44,799 nucleotides of DNA from Bacteroidales bacterium (GTDB taxonomy: Bacteria; Bacteroidota; Bacteroidia; Bacteroidales; UBA10428). Numbering within the stretch: the first letter of the stretch is position 1; every line of letters begins with the position of its first letter. The notes beneath the pieces are model-generated. The model was not told the DNA's origin, did no database searches, and was given only the letters and a program-made list of their open reading frames with translations. Positions 34,796-42,904 of this stretch are shown here, piece after piece. Both the position numbers and the translations under genes were made by a program. The stretch is taken from the NCBI GenBank assembly GCA_016935615.1, contig JAFGQO010000192.1, positions 91,091 through 135,889 of the forward strand. The letters run 5' to 3'.

Positions 34796-35890
34796 TTAAA
34801 TAAAGTTCTCCCCCTTATCAAGTTTTACATCATTTACATATTGTTTTATTTTTTGTTCATCCTCTTTTCTGCAAATCAATAAAATATTGTCTGCATCAAC
34901 TATAATATAATCTTCCAAACCCTGAATAACAGCAAGTTTATCATTTGGGAAATTGATAATGCAATTTCTGGAATCGTATAAAAAAACACTCTTCCCCTGA
35001 ACAGAATTCCCATGATTGTCCTTGCTTGACATGTCATATAATGAACCCCATGTACCTAAATCGGACCAACCCACATCTGCACATAATACATGAACATTAT
35101 TTGCTTTTTCCATAATTCCATAATCAATAGAAATGTTTTTACATTTTGCATATGTCTTGGAAATAAAATCATTTTCCTTTTCTGTATTGTAAAAACCAAT
35201 GCCTTCTTTAAACAAACTATCAACCTCATTCAGATGCATCCTGAATGCTTTTAAAATTGACTTAAGTGACCAGAAAAATATACCGGAATTCCAGAAAAAA
35301 TCTCCACTTTCAAGAAATACTGCAGCCATTTTCATATCAGGTTTTTCAGTAAAAGTTTTTACCTTCCTGAAACTTTCATTTACTAAAATTGATCTCTTAT
35401 CCCCTGTAATTTGAATGTATCCGTATCCCGTTTCGGGACGACTTGGTTGAATGCCTAATGTTAACAAGGCATCATTATTATCAACAAAATCAAATCCTTT
35501 TTCCACAACATCCAAAAACTCCGCTTCTTTTAAAATGAGATGGTCAGAAGGGGCAACCACTATATTCGCATCAGGATTACGTTCAAGTATTTTATAATTC
35601 GCATACGCAGTACAAGGGGCTGTATTTCTTCTCAGAGGTTCCAAAAGTACTTGTTCTTTTTTGATCCCCTGAATTTGTTTGAGAATGATATCTCCATATT
35701 CCTCATTTGAGACAATTAATATATTTTCTTTGGGAACAATCTGAGAAAACCGTTGATGTGTCTGCTGTAATAAAGTACTTCCGGTTCCAAGAATATCTAA
35801 AAATTGCTTGGGCATTTTTGTCCGGCTGAGAGGCCAAAATCTGCTTCCAATGCCCCCTGCCATAATAACACAATATTTTTTATTGCTCAT
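34796..35890 (-). CDS. manC: Mannose-1-phosphate guanylyltransferase
   Basis: This enzyme makes GDP-mannose from mannose-1-phosphate and GTP for LPS and capsule mannose, fucose or rhamnose. It has 364 residues, the single-domain form without the phosphomannose isomerase extension. The N-terminal signature VIMAGGIGSRFWPLSRTKMP (9-28) with PKQFL, the metal/nucleotide site APSDHLI, the FTEKPD motif and FWNSGIFFW are intact. It is monocistronic, convergent with gldN across a shared terminator and divergent from mlaE. Confidence 0.96.
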   Translation of the reverse strand: MSNKKYCVIMAGGIGSRFWPLSRTKMPKQFLDILGTGSTLLQQTHQRFSQIVPKENILIVSNEEYGDIILKQIQGIKKEQVLLEPLRRNTAPCTAYANYKILERNPDANIVVAPSDHLILKEAEFLDVVEKGFDFVDNNDALLTLGIQPSRPETGYGYIQITGDKRSILVNESFRKVKTFTEKPDMKMAAVFLESGDFFWNSGIFFWSLKSILKAFRMHLNEVDSLFKEGIGFYNTEKENDFISKTYAKCKNISIDYGIMEKANNVHVLCADVGWSDLGTWGSLYDMSSKDNHGNSVQGKSVFLYDSRNCIINFPNDKLAVIQGLEDYIIVDADNILLICRKEDEQKIKQYVNDVKLDKGENFI

Positions 35891-36040
35891 TCTCTATGAA
35901 TTCAATTTATTTATAAACATCTAATATAAGAAAATGAAAATATTTAAAAGTACTATTTTGATATATGGCAAACATTACCTGATAAATTTAAGTAAACTAC
36001 TATTGTTATTTATTTGTATTTTCGTCGAAACAGCAATTCC

Positions 36041-36781
36041 ATGAAGATCATTGAACAGATTGGTAAATACTTTGTCTTAATGAATCGTGTTTTTTCCAAA
36101 CCTGAAAAAAACAGGATCTACTACAAACAAGTGTTAATAGAAATTGAAAGTCTTGGGATAAACTCCATTGGTATTGTAATTATTATTTCAATTTTTATGG
36201 GTGCGGTAATTACCCTGCAAACCAGGTATAATCTTGAAAATCCGCTTATTCCGTTATATCTTATCGGATTGACCGCACGCGATAGTATGTTGCTTGAATT
36301 TTCTTCAACCATTGTTGGTTTAATTCTTGCCGGGAAAGTTGGATCAAATATTGCGTCTGAAATCGGTCATATGCGAATTACCGAGCAAATAGATGCCCTG
36401 GAAATAATGGGTGTGAACTCAGCCTGTTATCTGATTCTTCCTAAAATCATCGCCACCGTAATTTTTAATCCCATTCTGACTCTTATAAGTATGTTTGTTG
36501 GGGTATTTGGTGGCTGGGCTGCATCTGTGATCACCGGAGCTCTTACGTCTACAGATTATATTTATGGCATACAATATTGGTTTGTCCCTTTCTATATAAC
36601 TTATTCACTTGTAAAAACCGTCGTATTTGCAATTATTATTACAAGTGTGCCGGCTTTTTTTGGATACTATGTAAAAGGAGGTGCACTTGAAGTCGGGCAT
36701 TCCAGCACAAAAGGGGTTGTTACAAGCAGCGTGCTAATTCTCTTGTTTAATGTTATTCTTACCCAACTGATGCTAGCCTGA
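36041..36781 (+). CDS. mlaE: ABC transporter permease MlaE
   Basis: This inner-membrane permease belongs to the MlaE/YrbE family that moves phospholipids between inner and outer membranes. From ATG 36041 it has 246 residues; an in-frame TTG nine codons upstream would extend it needlessly. Several hydrophobic helices are clear (about 36-60, 78-100, 140-170, 190-215, 222-245), with the conserved segments GSNIASEIGHMRITEQIDAL and VFGGWAASVITG. Its stop overlaps the mlaF start (TGATG). The MCE-domain protein MlaD, usually nearby, is not present. Confidence 0.94.
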   Translation: MKIIEQIGKYFVLMNRVFSKPEKNRIYYKQVLIEIESLGINSIGIVIIISIFMGAVITLQTRYNLENPLIPLYLIGLTARDSMLLEFSSTIVGLILAGKVGSNIASEIGHMRITEQIDALEIMGVNSACYLILPKIIATVIFNPILTLISMFVGVFGGWAASVITGALTSTDYIYGIQYWFVPFYITYSLVKTVVFAIIITSVPAFFGYYVKGGALEVGHSSTKGVVTSSVLILLFNVILTQLMLA

Positions 36782-37533
36782 TGATCAAAATTGAACATAT
36801 CAATAAAAAATTCAATGATGTACCTGTTCTAAAGGATATATCAATAACCTTCCAGGAAGGTAAAACAAATTTGATTATAGGGAAAAGTGGGTCGGGCAAA
36901 ACTGTTCTGGTTAAATCCATTATTGGCCTGCATAAAATTGATTCGGGAAATATTCTCTTTCATGACCGGGATTTTGTTTCCATGTCAGTCAGAGAAAAAC
37001 AGGAACTCAGGCGTGAAATGGGAATGCTATTTCAAGGTGGTGCTTTATTTGATTCACTCACCGTTGAAGAAAACATTAAATTCCCTTTGGAAATGTTTAC
37101 AAAGATGAGCACAAAAGAAAAACGCAAACGAGTTGATTTCTGTCTTCAGAGAGTAAATTTACACGATGTTAACAATTTATATCCTGCTGAGTTGAGTGGT
37201 GGAATGCAAAAAAGAGTTGCCATTGCCAGGGCAATTGTACAAAATCCTAAATATCTTTTCTGTGATGAGCCTAATTCAGGCCTGGATCCGATCACAGCCA
37301 TTGTCATTGATGATCTTATCAGTGATATTACCCATGAATTCAATATTACCACCATCGTCAATACTCATGATATGAATTCCGTTATGGAGATCGGTGAGAA
37401 GGTAGTATTTATTCATGAAGGTGAAAAATCGTGGGAAGGAACAAAAGATGATGTACTTAGTTCTGACGATAAATATCTGAATGATTTTGTATTTGCATCA
37501 AATCTTGCGAAACGAATTAAAGAAAAAATGTAG
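36781..37533 (+). CDS. mlaF: ABC transporter ATP-binding protein MlaF
   Basis: This ATPase drives MlaE-type phospholipid transport. It has 250 residues with Walker A GKSGSGKT (34-41), Q-loop in GMLFQGGALFDSLTVEENI (the GGALFDSLTV segment is typical of MlaF), signature LSGGMQKRVAIARAIV, Walker B YLFCDEPNSGLDP and the switch His in NTHDM. It is translationally coupled to mlaE and followed by a small hairpin terminator. The next gene is on the other strand. Confidence 0.95.
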   Translation: MIKIEHINKKFNDVPVLKDISITFQEGKTNLIIGKSGSGKTVLVKSIIGLHKIDSGNILFHDRDFVSMSVREKQELRREMGMLFQGGALFDSLTVEENIKFPLEMFTKMSTKEKRKRVDFCLQRVNLHDVNNLYPAELSGGMQKRVAIARAIVQNPKYLFCDEPNSGLDPITAIVIDDLISDITHEFNITTIVNTHDMNSVMEIGEKVVFIHEGEKSWEGTKDDVLSSDDKYLNDFVFASNLAKRIKEKM

Positions 37534-37537
37534 TCTT

Positions 37538-37559
37538 CCTGGTTCCCGGGTTTATTTTT
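37538..37559 (+). terminator. Small hairpin terminator after mlaF
   Basis: CCTGG (37538-37542) pairs with CCGGG (37546-37550), with one G-U pair and a TTC loop, followed by TTTATTTTT. The T run overlaps the stop codon of the convergent small gene. Confidence 0.5.
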
Positions 37560-37797
37560 CGTCCTTAATTTCTTCAAATTTTACATACTCCCCTTCATCT
37601 TTGGATATTTTCTTCCCTTTTTTCGATGTATTTCTGTTTACAGTTACTTGTCCATCAGGTTTTTGGTGTGAATACTGATTATCATCAGATTTGAAAAAAA
37701 AGGTTCTTTTCCTGCCAAATCCCAATAAAAACCTGAAAATAAGCTGAAAGATCAAATACAGAAAAATGATGAACAGGATAATCCTGAGTAAAACCAT
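37552..37797 (-). CDS. Small membrane protein, DUF4834-like
   Basis: This 81-residue protein has one N-terminal hydrophobic helix (about residues 3-28), a basic stretch GFGRKRTFFF and a charged C-terminal tail ending GEYVKFEEIKDEK. The layout of a helix followed by a tail with a G-E-Y-V-x-(F/Y)-E-E ending resembles the DUF4834 family of Bacteroidota, function unknown. It is the last gene of the four-gene leftward operon, 36 bases after the DUF5723 stop. The family call is tentative; that it is a real gene is supported by position, composition and the membrane helix. Confidence 0.65.
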   Translation of the reverse strand: MVLLRIILFIIFLYLIFQLIFRFLLGFGRKRTFFFKSDDNQYSHQKPDGQVTVNRNTSKKGKKISKDEGEYVKFEEIKDEK

Positions 37798-37833
37798 AAA
37801 AACAAATGTTAGTATAACTGACTGACAAAAGTA

Positions 37834-39276
37834 TTAATATTCATCAGAATAATACATGGGCTTATCTTTTCTTAACTTTTTCTTCTGGTTACAACCGAAT
37901 ACCAGATTTACACCGTAACGAAAGGTGTATTTATTAATGCCGTCGAGAAGTACTACATTTTCGACCAGATTGTATTGTGGTGTTAAATAATCTGAAATAA
38001 AATATAAATTAAAAAATCCGAGGTTGACTGATAATCCCAGCCCAAAGCTTTTGGCATTGCCTCCCAGAGGAGTATAACTGCCTGAAATTGAAACCATATG
38101 AGAGGGCCTGTAGTTGGCCATCAGGGTCAGACTATATTTTAATCCTTCTTTTGGAAAATCAAACCGGTGAACAAAACCCATATCAAATTGAGGAACCAGA
38201 GAATACCTGGCGCTTAAAAACATTTTTGGGTCAAGTGTGGTTCTAAAACTACCGGAGGAACTGGAAAGATCAAGATGTGTGGTAATTGTATCAAGAATAT
38301 CATACGTAAAAGTCGAGTCTGCATCCAACATCACTCCCGTGTAGGAATACGTTCCTTCAAGCGAAACTGTTTGTGTATAATTTTTCCATTTTATATATCC
38401 TAAATCAAGAACACTGAAAGATATTTGCAATTCCTCCATAGGATTATAATGAACCCCTAAATCAATACCCATTCCCATATTTCCGCTGAATAGTTTTCTA
38501 TAATCCTGAAATGAGTTCAAGGTGCTGTCAAATTCCATTTCCCTGTCAAGATCAATCGTTCCGTCTGCATTTGTAGGTATTGTCATTCCCGGGATACATA
38601 TTTGAGCACTTGCATCTGAGTTCAATAACCATTCATCACGAGTTGTATAAAGATCCATATGTGAATTGTCCCAGTTTATTGCAGCAAGACCCGACAGTAT
38701 TTTGGGTCTTATTCCAACGATAAACTGATCTCCGAAAGTTCTGGATATTCCGATACCATATTCAATATGTTCGGTCAGTTCCAACCGTGTATCACTGAAA
38801 TCAAAAGTTTCTCCGTTTGTATTGCCGGTAATAACAAAATCAAGCAGATCATCAGGGTATATCAATTGTTCTTTTGTTCGTGCTGTAATATCGAAAGTAA
38901 AATACATTTTCCGGATTCGAAATCCGAAAGATATCAGGTTAAATGCCAGTTCGCTGCTCAGGTAATTTTTGTCATCGAATTTCTCAACGAATTCATACGA
39001 ATCGGCATCAGGATGAAAAGGATGAAGTACTTCACCGGTTTCGGCATCATTCCAGAACAGATCACTGAGACCTATGCTGCTGTTATATGCTTCCAGGTAC
39101 CATGATGAAATAGCCGGTACGCCGATAAAAATATTACATCCCGGTTGAGTGGCCGGATTCATGTAATAAGACTGTGGTACTCCCGGCATATAATACAATG
39201 TATTCACCTGCGCCGACAACTCAACGCCTGCAATAACAAGTATACCGAACAATAGATTGAATCTGATTCCCTTCAT
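37834..39276 (-). CDS. DUF5723 family outer-membrane beta-barrel protein
   Basis: This 480-residue protein has a signal peptide (MKGIRFNLLFGILVIAGVEL, cleavage near SAQ) and a mature start with YYMPGVPQSYYMNPATQPGC, containing the N-P-A motif common to Bacteroidota outer-membrane barrels of the PorP and DUF5723 kind. Alternating hydrophobic strands run throughout (FGFRIRKMYFTFDITART, GIGISRTFGDQFIVGIRP, YSLTLMANYRPSHMVSIS). Function is unknown. It is 11 bases downstream of the lipoprotein gene, suggesting the two work together at the outer membrane. A short basic tail (KKKLRKDK) follows the last strand. Confidence 0.8.
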   Translation of the reverse strand: MKGIRFNLLFGILVIAGVELSAQVNTLYYMPGVPQSYYMNPATQPGCNIFIGVPAISSWYLEAYNSSIGLSDLFWNDAETGEVLHPFHPDADSYEFVEKFDDKNYLSSELAFNLISFGFRIRKMYFTFDITARTKEQLIYPDDLLDFVITGNTNGETFDFSDTRLELTEHIEYGIGISRTFGDQFIVGIRPKILSGLAAINWDNSHMDLYTTRDEWLLNSDASAQICIPGMTIPTNADGTIDLDREMEFDSTLNSFQDYRKLFSGNMGMGIDLGVHYNPMEELQISFSVLDLGYIKWKNYTQTVSLEGTYSYTGVMLDADSTFTYDILDTITTHLDLSSSSGSFRTTLDPKMFLSARYSLVPQFDMGFVHRFDFPKEGLKYSLTLMANYRPSHMVSISGSYTPLGGNAKSFGLGLSVNLGFFNLYFISDYLTPQYNLVENVVLLDGINKYTFRYGVNLVFGCNQKKKLRKDKPMYYSDEY

Positions 39277-39287
39277 AATATGATAAA

Positions 39288-39950
39288 TTAAATTGAATCG
39301 AGATCAGTTATGTATCTCCCTCTGGCTTCAGTAGAAATCCTGAAATCAAGCGAATAATGATCCAGTATCTTTACCCACTCACCTGTACTGGGAACTACTG
39401 CATCCATAATAATATGGGTTGCATCGTACTGAATACAATCCATCTGTTCCGCATCAAGTGAAACAACTCCTTCCTGTTCGACCACATTCTCTTCAATCAC
39501 AAGTCCATCCTCACTTCTTTCGGCAGCTTCAATGAATATTTCACCAGGATGTTCTGTTAAAAATATAGTATCAAGATTCTGTTGATAAACCGAATCAAAC
39601 AGATAAAACTGCATATCTAATCCTATGGGAAGCGAATTTGTGAAACTATGGAACAAACGTATATAATCAAAATCAAAATCCTCGCCTATGTCGCGCAGAG
39701 AAATAGTATCCGAATAATCAAGATCTTCAATGATGTACAACCTGATGGTATCTCCTGAAATAATAAGAAGAGAATCATACCCTTCATCCGTAAAATCCTC
39801 AATTCCCAAAGAACTATAAATCAATGGCATGGCAAAATCACGTTCTACAGCCACTTCAGAAGATAAGTTATTAAGATCGATTTCTTCCTTAAGACAGGCT
39901 GAAAAGTAAAAAATAACGATCAGAATCAGCAATAAGTTACTCGTCTTCAT
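39288..39950 (-). CDS. Predicted lipoprotein, no recognised family
   Basis: This 220-residue protein starts with MKTSNLLLILIVIFYFSAC, a lipoprotein signal with acylated Cys19, followed by LKEEIDLNNLSSEVAVERDF. The mature part is acidic and beta-rich, with short repeated patterns such as SGDTIRLYI and DTISLRDIG. I do not recognise a catalytic motif or a defined family, although the start resembles SusE- or DUF-type Bacteroidota lipoproteins with an N-terminal Ig-like strand. It sits 21 bases downstream of the large propeller protein gene and 11 bases before the DUF5723 gene. Confidence 0.75.
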   Translation of the reverse strand: MKTSNLLLILIVIFYFSACLKEEIDLNNLSSEVAVERDFAMPLIYSSLGIEDFTDEGYDSLLIISGDTIRLYIIEDLDYSDTISLRDIGEDFDFDYIRLFHSFTNSLPIGLDMQFYLFDSVYQQNLDTIFLTEHPGEIFIEAAERSEDGLVIEENVVEQEGVVSLDAEQMDCIQYDATHIIMDAVVPSTGEWVKILDHYSLDFRISTEARGRYITDLDSI

Positions 39951-39971
39951 GATATTATGAGTTATATTCGA

Positions 39972-42749
39972 TTATTGTACGGAATAGTTATACAAAAAGT
40001 TATTTCTACCTCCAACAATCAGGTTAAAGTTGCTATCTGTATTATCAAGATTCCCGATACTAAAAAGGGTTGTGCCTTCCAGCGGGAACCCTTTATAAAT
40101 TGAACCGTTATTGTTTAGCAAATAGATCTTATTTTCTTCTATATCAACTAATCCCAGCTTTCTGTCCGTAGCAGAAAACCGGAAGTATATCGGACGTTGC
40201 ACCAGTGCAGAAGGAAAATCAAAGCTGAAAATTTCTGATTTATTCTGCCTATAAACACTTAATTTATTGCCATCAAGGAAAATATAATCCTTTTTACCAT
40301 CTGCATCGACATCCTTAAAATCAAAGAAATGTTGATTGCCACATTCATCGATTGAAGTAGTGACAACATGACCATCAAAATACACTGAAATAACATTCCC
40401 TGAAGTATCAGTAGTAAGAATTCTTGATGATTCCAAAGTATTTGATGCCTCCATATAAAACTTATTTTTTTCCGATTTTGTAATCATTTCGTTCACTTTA
40501 ACTCTTACACTCCCCCGCCTGTCAAGGATCCATATTCTGTATTTATCTGCCAAAACAATGTAGTCTTTGTCAAAAACACGAAAGTGCGCTATTTCGCTAT
40601 TAATCGGATAATCACTTCCAGCAAAACTCCAACCGCTTATTAAATTTCCTTCCTTGGAATAGGCATAAACAAGATGATCAGTGCAAGGGATAAAAATGCG
40701 GTAGTTTTTATTTTTTTCGTAATCAAAAAGTGCCATTCCTGCTGAAGCTTTTTCCCTTAATCTTACAGGATATCTTTCAACATAATTTCCATTTCTGTCT
40801 ATAAGATGAAGATAATTCTCCGTGCAGAACAACAATTGAAGCTTTCCGTTTTTATAATAATCGATCTGAAATATTTCTGAAATGATTTTTTCAGAAATTT
40901 TTTGTTTCCATAATATTCTTCCGGCCTTATTTATGAGATAAATGGTATTATTCAAATCCTGCAGAAAAATTTCCTTCTGTTTTGTATAATGATTTTCAAC
41001 CAAATACGGTTTCATTACAAATGAAGTATCAAGCAAACTTTCCCAAACGGTTTGAGGCTTCCCTTTATAATCATCCAGATGCTGCACTACAATATTCCCA
41101 TAGCACATATTGCTTACTTCGGTAATTTGAAATCCAAGAGCCTGAATGTTCTGAAATATATCATAGTTTTCTTCCCACTCTTTGATAATATTCTGATTCA
41201 CATAGTCTTCAAAGAAAGCAGAAGAACGACTTAGGTTTGTATAAAACAGGAAATAGGTTTTTTGAGCTATGCCATTGGTAAAATTCTTAAACGCTTTATT
41301 TGTAGCAAGCGTTTTGTTTAGCAGGTTGCTGTATAAGAAATGTTGTAATGCGTCTATTGACTGGCTTACAATGAGGTAGTTCCCGTAAAAAGTTGCATAA
41401 CTATTGCCTTTTAATTCAAAGAAATTACCGAACAGTAATCCTGTAAAATTTTCAATGGGAAATTCGATTATTTTAAAAGATACGTCATTATCAATTGAGG
41501 AAATATGTTTCATATTTTGAAAGTCTGTTCCTTGTTTCCTGCATATCTTTTTGACAAGTGATTCCATATTTTTTTCAGCCTGACTCCCGCTTTTGCACTT
41601 AATCAAAACAAACTGAGAAGGTATATTCAAAGCTCTTTCTGTATATCCCCCGTATGCAATAGTAAGTTCGTTATCAATAATTTCAGAAAAAGTTTTTCCC
41701 AAATCAACCTGATAGGTATTATTGAATTCATTCAATGCATTATCTCTGCTCTTTTTCCTGCCAATTTTTATCAGGTAATTTTGATAATTGGAATTCAATT
41801 CTTTGATATCCCCAATCCCGAATGATATAAAAGTTGATACTGAAGCAGGTAAGATCTGGTACGAATTAATTTTAACAGGATCAATATCATTAAAAATATC
41901 AATAAACATATTTTCTGAAGCATCCGACATCAGGAAACCATTTAGCATGGTTTGATAATCAACAATATTGATATCAAATTCTGTCCATCCACCAAAATCT
42001 TTATATTTTTTTAGTCCGCGGGCAAATTTATCACTCGCAATAATAGAAGCAATCTCGGTAAATTTTCTCAGATCGATAAACAAATTGGCATCTTTGTTTT
42101 TCCCCGAAGTAGATAAAACCCTTGCAAAATCTTCATCATCAAGCAATGATCTTGAAAGACTTTGTTGCCTGATAGCATTTTCAATCAATATGACAGATTT
42201 ACTGATTATCAAATGACCTTCGAAAACAGAAATATAGTAGTTATGATTGGTCTCATCTCCCTTCGCAGAAACAGCAAATATCGATTTCCCTTCATATTTT
42301 CTTTGTTTGTTACGAAGGTTCTGATCCGCAATAACTGATATCAGATCAATAACATTTTTCTCATTTTGTCCTGTTGGAAAACTAATCGTAACAAGAATGT
42401 TTGATTTCTTACCTCCAATATAATGTCCTGAAATCAGGACCTGACTTTTCCTGAGAAATTCAAATAGTCTTGAATTTGTTTCAGCTATGGAATCAATGTA
42501 TTGAATATTGTGTTCGATAGTTGAAAACGGGCTTATAGAAGAAAGGTTTCTCCATATTTTACTATTCCTGGATAAAGAACTGGTAAAACTATGGTAATCA
42601 TTCATTCGAATAATATAGGCAGCATCCACAGGGATCACTTTCCAGGGATTTGAAATGAGTCCGCTTTTTTTCCTGATAAAAATGAATCCTATGATTACAG
42701 AAATAGCAAGAATAACAATAACACCAGGAATTATGATTTTTTTTGACAT
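39972..42749 (-). CDS. Large membrane-anchored periplasmic protein with C-terminal propeller-like region
   Basis: From ATG 42747-42749 this protein has 925 residues. The in-frame TTG at 42776 is rejected because it lies inside the predicted -7 box. A signal-anchor helix (about 5-25, flanked by KK and RKK) puts nearly the whole chain in the periplasm. Residues about 40-560 resemble the DUF3352 type (PVDAAYIIRMNDYHSF start, repeated duplicate-like segments such as YATFYGNYLIVSQSIDALQH). From about 570 on, repeated strands with YLHLIDRNGNYVERYP, VYAYSKEGNLISGW and RIWILDRRGSVRV, and the DVDADGKKDYIFLDG FG-GAP-like loop, suggest a beta-propeller. Function is unknown. It heads the four-gene operon. 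Confidence 0.7.
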   Translation of the reverse strand: MSKKIIIPGVIVILAISVIIGFIFIRKKSGLISNPWKVIPVDAAYIIRMNDYHSFTSSLSRNSKIWRNLSSISPFSTIEHNIQYIDSIAETNSRLFEFLRKSQVLISGHYIGGKKSNILVTISFPTGQNEKNVIDLISVIADQNLRNKQRKYEGKSIFAVSAKGDETNHNYYISVFEGHLIISKSVILIENAIRQQSLSRSLLDDEDFARVLSTSGKNKDANLFIDLRKFTEIASIIASDKFARGLKKYKDFGGWTEFDINIVDYQTMLNGFLMSDASENMFIDIFNDIDPVKINSYQILPASVSTFISFGIGDIKELNSNYQNYLIKIGRKKSRDNALNEFNNTYQVDLGKTFSEIIDNELTIAYGGYTERALNIPSQFVLIKCKSGSQAEKNMESLVKKICRKQGTDFQNMKHISSIDNDVSFKIIEFPIENFTGLLFGNFFELKGNSYATFYGNYLIVSQSIDALQHFLYSNLLNKTLATNKAFKNFTNGIAQKTYFLFYTNLSRSSAFFEDYVNQNIIKEWEENYDIFQNIQALGFQITEVSNMCYGNIVVQHLDDYKGKPQTVWESLLDTSFVMKPYLVENHYTKQKEIFLQDLNNTIYLINKAGRILWKQKISEKIISEIFQIDYYKNGKLQLLFCTENYLHLIDRNGNYVERYPVRLREKASAGMALFDYEKNKNYRIFIPCTDHLVYAYSKEGNLISGWSFAGSDYPINSEIAHFRVFDKDYIVLADKYRIWILDRRGSVRVKVNEMITKSEKNKFYMEASNTLESSRILTTDTSGNVISVYFDGHVVTTSIDECGNQHFFDFKDVDADGKKDYIFLDGNKLSVYRQNKSEIFSFDFPSALVQRPIYFRFSATDRKLGLVDIEENKIYLLNNNGSIYKGFPLEGTTLFSIGNLDNTDSNFNLIVGGRNNFLYNYSVQ

Positions 42750-42773
42750 AATTGATTCTTTCTCTCCTTCTTT

Positions 42774-42804
42774 CAAAATTAACTAAAAGAATATGCAAGG
42801 AAAA
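42774..42804 (-). promoter_or_regulatory. Promoter of the four-gene envelope operon
   Basis: On the minus strand a TTTT -33 box (42804-42801, one mismatch) is spaced 19 bases from a perfect -7 box TAATTTTG (42781-42774). The predicted transcript starts about 17 bases before the ATG at 42749 and decides that start. Confidence 0.6.
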
Positions 42805-42871
42805 CCGGAATTACTAACAAACTTTCTGAATGATTTCTTCTAATGAGATCATCCTATGGCTTAATTTTTGT

Positions 42872-42887
42872 GGTGATCCTAATCACC
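42872..42887. promoter_or_regulatory. Palindromic operator candidate ahead of the TonB-dependent receptor
   Basis: GGTGATCCTAATCACC is a 6-4-6 perfect inverted repeat 17 bases upstream of the receptor ATG and 2 bases downstream of a -7-like TAATTTTTG (42862-42870). The position suits repression of receptor transcription. It does not match the Fur box consensus. Confidence 0.35.
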
Positions 42888-42904
42888 TAAAACATTTTTT
42901 ATTT

